64,000 nucleotides of DNA from Gaiellasilicea sp963761905 (GTDB lineage Bacteria; Actinomycetota; Thermoleophilia; Gaiellales; Gaiellaceae). The stretch spans positions 496,001 to 560,000 of the forward strand of contig CAVXIQ010000005.1 of NCBI GenBank assembly GCA_963761905.1. Reading direction: 5' to 3'. Below, piece after piece: positions 60,173 through 64,000 of this stretch. The number at the start of each line of letters is the position of its first letter. The first letter of the stretch is position 1. A model generated the notes under the pieces. The model searched no databases, had not been told where the DNA came from, and saw only the letters and a list, made by a program, of their open reading frames with translations. Position numbers and translations under genes: made by a program.

Positions 60173-61084
60173 CTACTTGCCGAAGCGGTAGAACGAGAAC
60201 TGCTCGTCCATCCGCGCGTCCTGGCCGGCCGTGAAGTGGTCGATGCAGGCGTCGTCGGTGTAGTCCATGTAGTTGTGGATCGGGTCGACGCCGCCGCCGC
60301 GGCAGGAGTCGCGCGCGACGCAGTCGTAGGCGGGGCTCTTCTCCGGCGGAGTGTCGTCGACGAAGTCGCCGCCGCGCTTCGCGCACCCGCCCTGGAACGT
60401 GTGGTAGAGCCCGAGCCAGTGCCCGACCTCGTGCGTGGCCGTGTCGCCGAGGTTGTAGGGAGCGGCCGAGCCCCCGGGGAGCGACGAGTGGAGCAGCACA
60501 ACGCCGTCGCTCGACGGGTTGCCGGCGTACGAGGACGGGAAGGTCGCCCAGCCGAGCAGTCCACCGCCGAGGTTCGCCGTGTAGAGGTTGAGATCGTCGG
60601 CGCTGCCCTTGCGCAACGCGGCCTTCGCCTGGGCCTCCGCCGCCGACCCATGGCCCATCGCGAACCACGAGTTGTTCGCCGTGCGGTCGGTGGACACGAG
60701 GTTGTACGTCCAGCCGGTCGCGCCGAAGCCGTTGTTCAGAACAGCGATCTGGTTGGCGATTTGGGCGTCCGTGACGTTCCCTGCGCCTGTCGAGCTCGTG
60801 ATCACGTGCATGTACACCTGGATAGCGCCGCCGGCGACTTTGACGGCCGCGGACTGACCGGCCGGGATCTCCTTGATCTCCTCGGCGGCGGTGTCCTTCT
60901 TCGAGTAGCCGTTCTTGCCGGCCGAAGCGAGGCGCGCGACGGCGCTGAAGTCCTCTGCGCCCTGTGCCTCCCACTCGCATCCCGTGCTCGAGCCGTGATC
61001 GTCCGCCCGTGCCGGTGTCGCTGCCGCTGCGGCGGCCGAGACAGCACCGATGGTGAGCGCAACGAGCGCGCGCCGAACTCTCAT
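60173..61084 (-). CDS. Secreted M43-family zinc metalloprotease (pappalysin-like)
   Basis: 303 residues from ATG 61084, preceded by AGGGGAGG. Signal peptide MRVRRALVALTIGAVSAAAA. The extended zinc motif HEVGHWLGLYHTF (about residue 218) and the Met-turn NYMDYTDDAC are those of the M43B metzincins. Six or more cysteines in GGCAKRGG, DCVARDSC and DDAC probably form disulfides around the active site. The propeptide-like region contains a single Cys (GCEWEAQG) that might act as a switch. It is a paralogue of the adjacent upstream gene on the same strand. Confidence 0.92.
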   Translation of the reverse strand: MRVRRALVALTIGAVSAAAAAATPARADDHGSSTGCEWEAQGAEDFSAVARLASAGKNGYSKKDTAAEEIKEIPAGQSAAVKVAGGAIQVYMHVITSSTGAGNVTDAQIANQIAVLNNGFGATGWTYNLVSTDRTANNSWFAMGHGSAAEAQAKAALRKGSADDLNLYTANLGGGLLGWATFPSSYAGNPSSDGVVLLHSSLPGGSAAPYNLGDTATHEVGHWLGLYHTFQGGCAKRGGDFVDDTPPEKSPAYDCVARDSCRGGGVDPIHNYMDYTDDACIDHFTAGQDARMDEQFSFYRFGK

Positions 61085-61142
61085 ACCGACCCCTCCCCTA
61101 GAGATGAGCCTCGCACCGTAAGCGGCTTGGAGGACGACGTCA

Positions 61143-61171
61143 ACGGGGCCGGCGTCTGCCACCGGCCCCGT
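61143..61171 (-). terminator. Terminator-like hairpin after the second M43 gene
   Basis: A perfect ten-base stem ACGGGGCCGG / CCGGCCCCGT with a nine-base loop lies 24 bases past the corrected stop at 61196. On the reverse strand it is followed by TGACG, without a T run. Confidence 0.55.
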
Positions 61172-61195
61172 CGCATCGTCAGATCAGCCGCGAGC

Positions 61196-62136
61196 TCAGC
61201 GGTCGCGGAAGGCGTTCCACGCTTCCTGCGAGCGGTCGGCCTGTCCCTCGCGTGAACGCCTCGTAGCACGCGTCGTACGAGTAGTCCATGAAGTTCTCGA
61301 TCGGGTCGAGACCCGGCTCCCTCACGCACGTGTCCTTGCCGGCCGGACAGCCGCTCGTCGGCACCGCCATCGCCGGCGTGTCGTCGACGTAGTCGCCCTT
61401 CGCGTTGCAGCCGCCCTCGAACGTGTGCGCGAGCGCGAGCCAGTGTCCGACCTCGTGGGTCAGCGTCTGGCCGAGGTCGTAGCGTCCTGCGAAGAGCGTC
61501 GAGGCACCGGGCACCGAGGCCCAGTGGATCACGGCGCCGTCCAGGTACTGCCGCGAGTCCGGGAGGCCCGGGTAGTACGCGTAGCCCAGGTAGCCGCCGG
61601 CGAGGCTGGTGTAGATGTTGAGCGTCTCGAAGCCGCCCTCGCGCAGCGTGCTCTTCATGTCGCGCTCGGCGCCGCCGCCGAGGCGAGCGTTGAACCACGT
61701 CGCGTTGTCGGTCCGCGTGACGCCCTGGAGCTCGAAGCTGAAGCCCGTGTCGTAGCCGCCGTAGAACCCTGCGTAGGCGAGGTTCAGCACGGTCATCTGC
61801 GCCGCGATCTGCGCGTCGGTCAGGTCGCCCGTCGCGCCGTCCGTGATCACGTGGAACCAGACCGGCACGGTGACGTCGAAGCTCGGGTCGGCCTGGCCGT
61901 CGGTGCCGAGCGGGAGCGCCGCGAAGTTCGCGTTGATATTGGGCTCGCCGCGGCCGATCCCGCGGGCCGTCGACGCCGAAGCCGTGAGCGAGCCGAGGCT
62001 CGAGAACGACGCAGAGCTCTCCGCCTCCCAGCCGTTGCACACGTTCGACGCAGCCTGACGCACCGGCGCTCGCCGGCGCGGCGGTCAGGCTCAGCGCGGC
62101 GAGCACGCCCGCCACGAGTAGCACGATCCTCTTCAT
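61196..62136 (-). CDS. Secreted M43-family zinc metalloprotease (two frameshifts)
   Basis: About 312 residues from ATG 62136 with signal peptide MKRIVLLVAGVLAALSLTAA. One extra base near 62060 separates it from VRQAASNVCNGWEAESSASF. The catalytic motif HEVGHWLALAHTFEGGC and Met-turn ENFMDYSYDACYEAFT are intact. A second extra base near 61246 hides the natural ending QADRSQEAWNAFRDR, with TGA at 61196-61198. The propeptide Cys (VCNGWEAES) aligns with GCEWEAQG of the neighbour. The pair arose by duplication and may be processed or secreted together. Confidence 0.9.
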
Positions 62137-62224
62137 CCCTTCCCCCTTCGTCGTGTCGTAGAAGCCGTCACACGATACGTCCTGCAAATGTTCTTTGCAT
62201 TAAGTAGCCCGATAGGGTGCCGCG

Positions 62225-63238
62225 ATGGAGTTGACGGCCACGATCGCGACGCTCCGGCTCGCTGAGACCTTCGTGATCTCCCGCGAGTCGCGCGACGAGG
62301 AGGAGGTCGTCCAGGTCGAGCTCCGGCACGAGGGGCTCGTCGGCCACGGCGAGGCCGCGCCCCTCGAGCGCTACGACGAGGATCCGGCTGCAGCGGTCGC
62401 CTTCCTGGAGGAGGCGGGAGCGGCGGCCCTCAGCGACGATCCGTTCGCGCTCGAGGAGATCGAGGCGAGGCTGGGGGAGACGCCGGGGCAGAACGCGGCG
62501 AAGGCGGCGCTCGACGGCGCCCTTCACGACCTCCAGGGGAAGCTCCTCGGGATCCCGGCCTGGCGGTTGCTCGGAGTGCCGCGCACCGGGCCGCCGACGT
62601 CGTGGACCGTGTGGCTCGGCGATCCCGACGACATGGCCCGACGGGCCGAGAAGGTGACCGGCCGGTTCGAGCGGCTGAAGCTGAAGCTCGGCGGCGGCGA
62701 CGGCCTGGACGTCGAGCGCGTGCGGTCGGTTCGCGGGGTGACCGAGCTGCCGCTGATGGTCGACGTCAACGAGTGGTGGTCGCTCGACGAGGCGCTCGAC
62801 GCGCTCGAGCAGCTCGCGGCGCTCGGCGTCGAGTACTGCGAGCAGCCGCTACCTGCCGGTGCCGAGGACGCGCCAGCGCTGAAGGAGCGCTCGCCCCTCC
62901 CGATCTACGTCGACGAGGACTGCCATCGGCTCGACAGCGTCGCCGCGTGTGCGGAGATCGCGCACGGGATCAACATCAAGCTGGCGAAGTCGGGCGGGAT
63001 CCGGGAGGCGATCCGGATGACCCATGCCGCGCGAGCCCTCGGCCTCGGGGTGATGCTCGGCTGCATGGTCGAGTCGGGGCTCGGAATCGCCGCTGGCTGC
63101 CTCGTGGCGCCGCTCTGCGATCACGTCGACCTCGACGGCAACCTGTTGCTCGCCGACGATCCGTGGTCTGGAGTCGAGTTTCGCGACGGGGTGCAGGTGC
63201 CTTCCGAGCAGCCGGGGCTCGGTGTCCGCCCCGCCTGA
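62225..63238 (+). CDS. Enolase-superfamily epimerase/racemase (dipeptide epimerase or DgcA-like)
   Basis: 337 residues from ATG 62225. The muconate-lactonizing-type barrel has catalytic Lys in KLKLGG (about 158) and in NIKLAKSGGI (about 247), and metal ligands in LMVDVNEWW, CEQPLP and YVDEDCH. This pattern fits L-Ala-D/L-Glu epimerases. The next gene is a DUF1611/DgcN homologue. A DgcA-DgcN pair has been reported as N-acetyl-D-glutamate racemase plus D-glutamate N-acetyltransferase, so D-glutamate or cell-wall peptide recycling is likely. The two genes overlap by 17 bases. Confidence 0.87.
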   Translation: MELTATIATLRLAETFVISRESRDEEEVVQVELRHEGLVGHGEAAPLERYDEDPAAAVAFLEEAGAAALSDDPFALEEIEARLGETPGQNAAKAALDGALHDLQGKLLGIPAWRLLGVPRTGPPTSWTVWLGDPDDMARRAEKVTGRFERLKLKLGGGDGLDVERVRSVRGVTELPLMVDVNEWWSLDEALDALEQLAALGVEYCEQPLPAGAEDAPALKERSPLPIYVDEDCHRLDSVAACAEIAHGINIKLAKSGGIREAIRMTHAARALGLGVMLGCMVESGLGIAAGCLVAPLCDHVDLDGNLLLADDPWSGVEFRDGVQVPSEQPGLGVRPA

Positions 63239-64000
63239 GCGGCTGCTGATCCTGGCCGAGGGGTTCTCGGGCGATCCGCACTACGGCAAGACGGGACGCG
63301 GTGTGCTCGCCTACGGCCACCGGGCGGTCGTCGCCGTGCTGGATTCGAATCGTGCGGGCGAGATGATGCGAAGCGGCGGCAACGAGGCGCCGATTCTCGG
63401 CAGCCTCGCCGACGCTCTCGCGCTCGAGTCCGACGACCGCGCTCGTCGGCGTCGCCACCCAGGGCGGTCGCTTTCCGCCCGCTTGGCGCGCGCTCCTGCG
63501 CGATGCGATCGCGAGCGGCCTGCACGTCGAGAACGGTCTGCACGAGTTCCTCGCCGACGATCCGGAGCTCGCCGCGCTCGCGGCGGAGCACGCGGTCGAG
63601 CTCCGTGACCTTCGTCGCCCGCCGGCGGGGCTCGACGTACCGACCGGCGCCAACCTCGAGCTGCCCGCTCGGATCGTGCTGACCGTCGGCTCGGAGTGCG
63701 CGATCGGGAAGATGACCGTCTCGCTCGAGCTCGACCGGGCGGCGCGCGAGCGCGGGCTCGCCTCGCAGTTCGTGCCGACGGGCCAGACGGGGATCGCGAT
63801 CGCCGGTTGGGGGATCGCCGTCGACGCCGTCGTCTCCGACTTCCTCGCGGGCGCGGGCGAGCGGCTGGTCGTCGAGGGGCACGAGCGCGGCGGCGAGCTG
63901 CTCTTCGTCGAGGGCCAGGGCTCGCTGATCCATCCCGCGTACTCGGGTGTCACGCTCGGGCTCGTACATGGAACTGCGCCGCACGTCTTCGTGCTCTGCC
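63222..64000 (+). CDS. DUF1611/DgcN-like P-loop protein (frameshifted; cut by window edge)
   Basis: Starts at GTG 63222 inside the previous gene: RLLILAEGFSGDPHYGKTGRG. One extra G at 63432 shifts the frame. Then TTALVGVATQGGRFPPAW, HEFLADDPELAALAAEH and the P-loop-like ARIVLTVGSECAIGKMTVSLEL follow, as well as VPTGQTGIAIAGWG and LLFVEGQGSLIHPAYSGVT. This is the full DUF1611 pattern; the last part lies outside the window. Family members with a DgcA neighbour are described as D-glutamate N-acetyltransferases. Here this is by homology and context only. Confidence 0.85.

Overview
The window is a GC-rich (roughly 70% by eye), densely packed bacterial chromosome segment. WhiA, a BTAD/SARP-type regulator, a chlorite-dismutase-fold HemQ, class II GlpX fructose bisphosphatase, frequent GTG/TTG starts and many small secreted proteins point to an actinobacterium. 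The mix, including an ArgRS without a HIGH motif and CHRD and secreted M43 proteins, best fits the deep class Thermoleophilia (Gaiellales/Solirubrobacterales-like). That placement is inference. No rRNA or CRISPR array is present. Both edges cut genes.

Layout. 1-7145 is one tightly overlapping operon: a ketopantoate-reductase homologue, a complete branched-chain-amino-acid-type ABC importer (binding protein, two ATPases, two permeases), a second ketopantoate-reductase homologue and an M24-fold hydrolase that has lost most metal ligands. 7155-13881 holds a tiny zinc-ribbon-like gene, adenine deaminase, a secreted subtilase, tRNA-Leu, a pentapeptide-repeat protein and a peroxiredoxin. 13968-18511 carries membrane proteins, HemQ, a lipoprotein and two paralogous secreted clan-A glycosidases. 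18582-31112 contains uvrC, proline/glutamate semialdehyde dehydrogenase, ogt, whiA, a Taq carboxypeptidase and lower glycolysis (gap, pgk, tpi, gpmI). It is followed by an ECF-like sigma factor, a phosphoesterase, an M48 protease, argS, glpX and class I aldolase. The last two, with gap/pgk/tpi, give most of the triose-to-hexose segment of gluconeogenesis.

40114-49275 looks like an accreted genomic island behind tRNA-Gly(CCC). Two partial copies of the tRNA 3' half plus about 120 bp of shared flank (40114 and 43537) lie in direct orientation with the intact tRNA at 49204. A second, nested pair of tRNA-Ser(CGA) fragments brackets an NMT1/THI5-type ABC operon. The rest of the island holds a BTAD regulator fused to a beta-propeller, a BMP-type binding protein without an export signal, small secreted proteins, a chimeric phosphotransferase and four copies of a short dispersed repeat. 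No integrase was recognised.

49334-64000 has a patatin-like lipase, a nuclease-like lipoprotein, a HerA-type ATPase, a CHRD protein, a recent tandem duplication of a four-helix membrane protein and CorA. Two MFS transporters follow (one with a cyclic-nucleotide-binding domain), then tRNA-Arg, two M43 metalloproteases, and a DgcA/DgcN-like pair running off the end.

A caution for the whole window: about two dozen frameshifts break otherwise conserved genes, and nearly all read as one extra base. This pattern looks like sequencing or assembly error, so those genes are annotated as single genes with the shift positions given.
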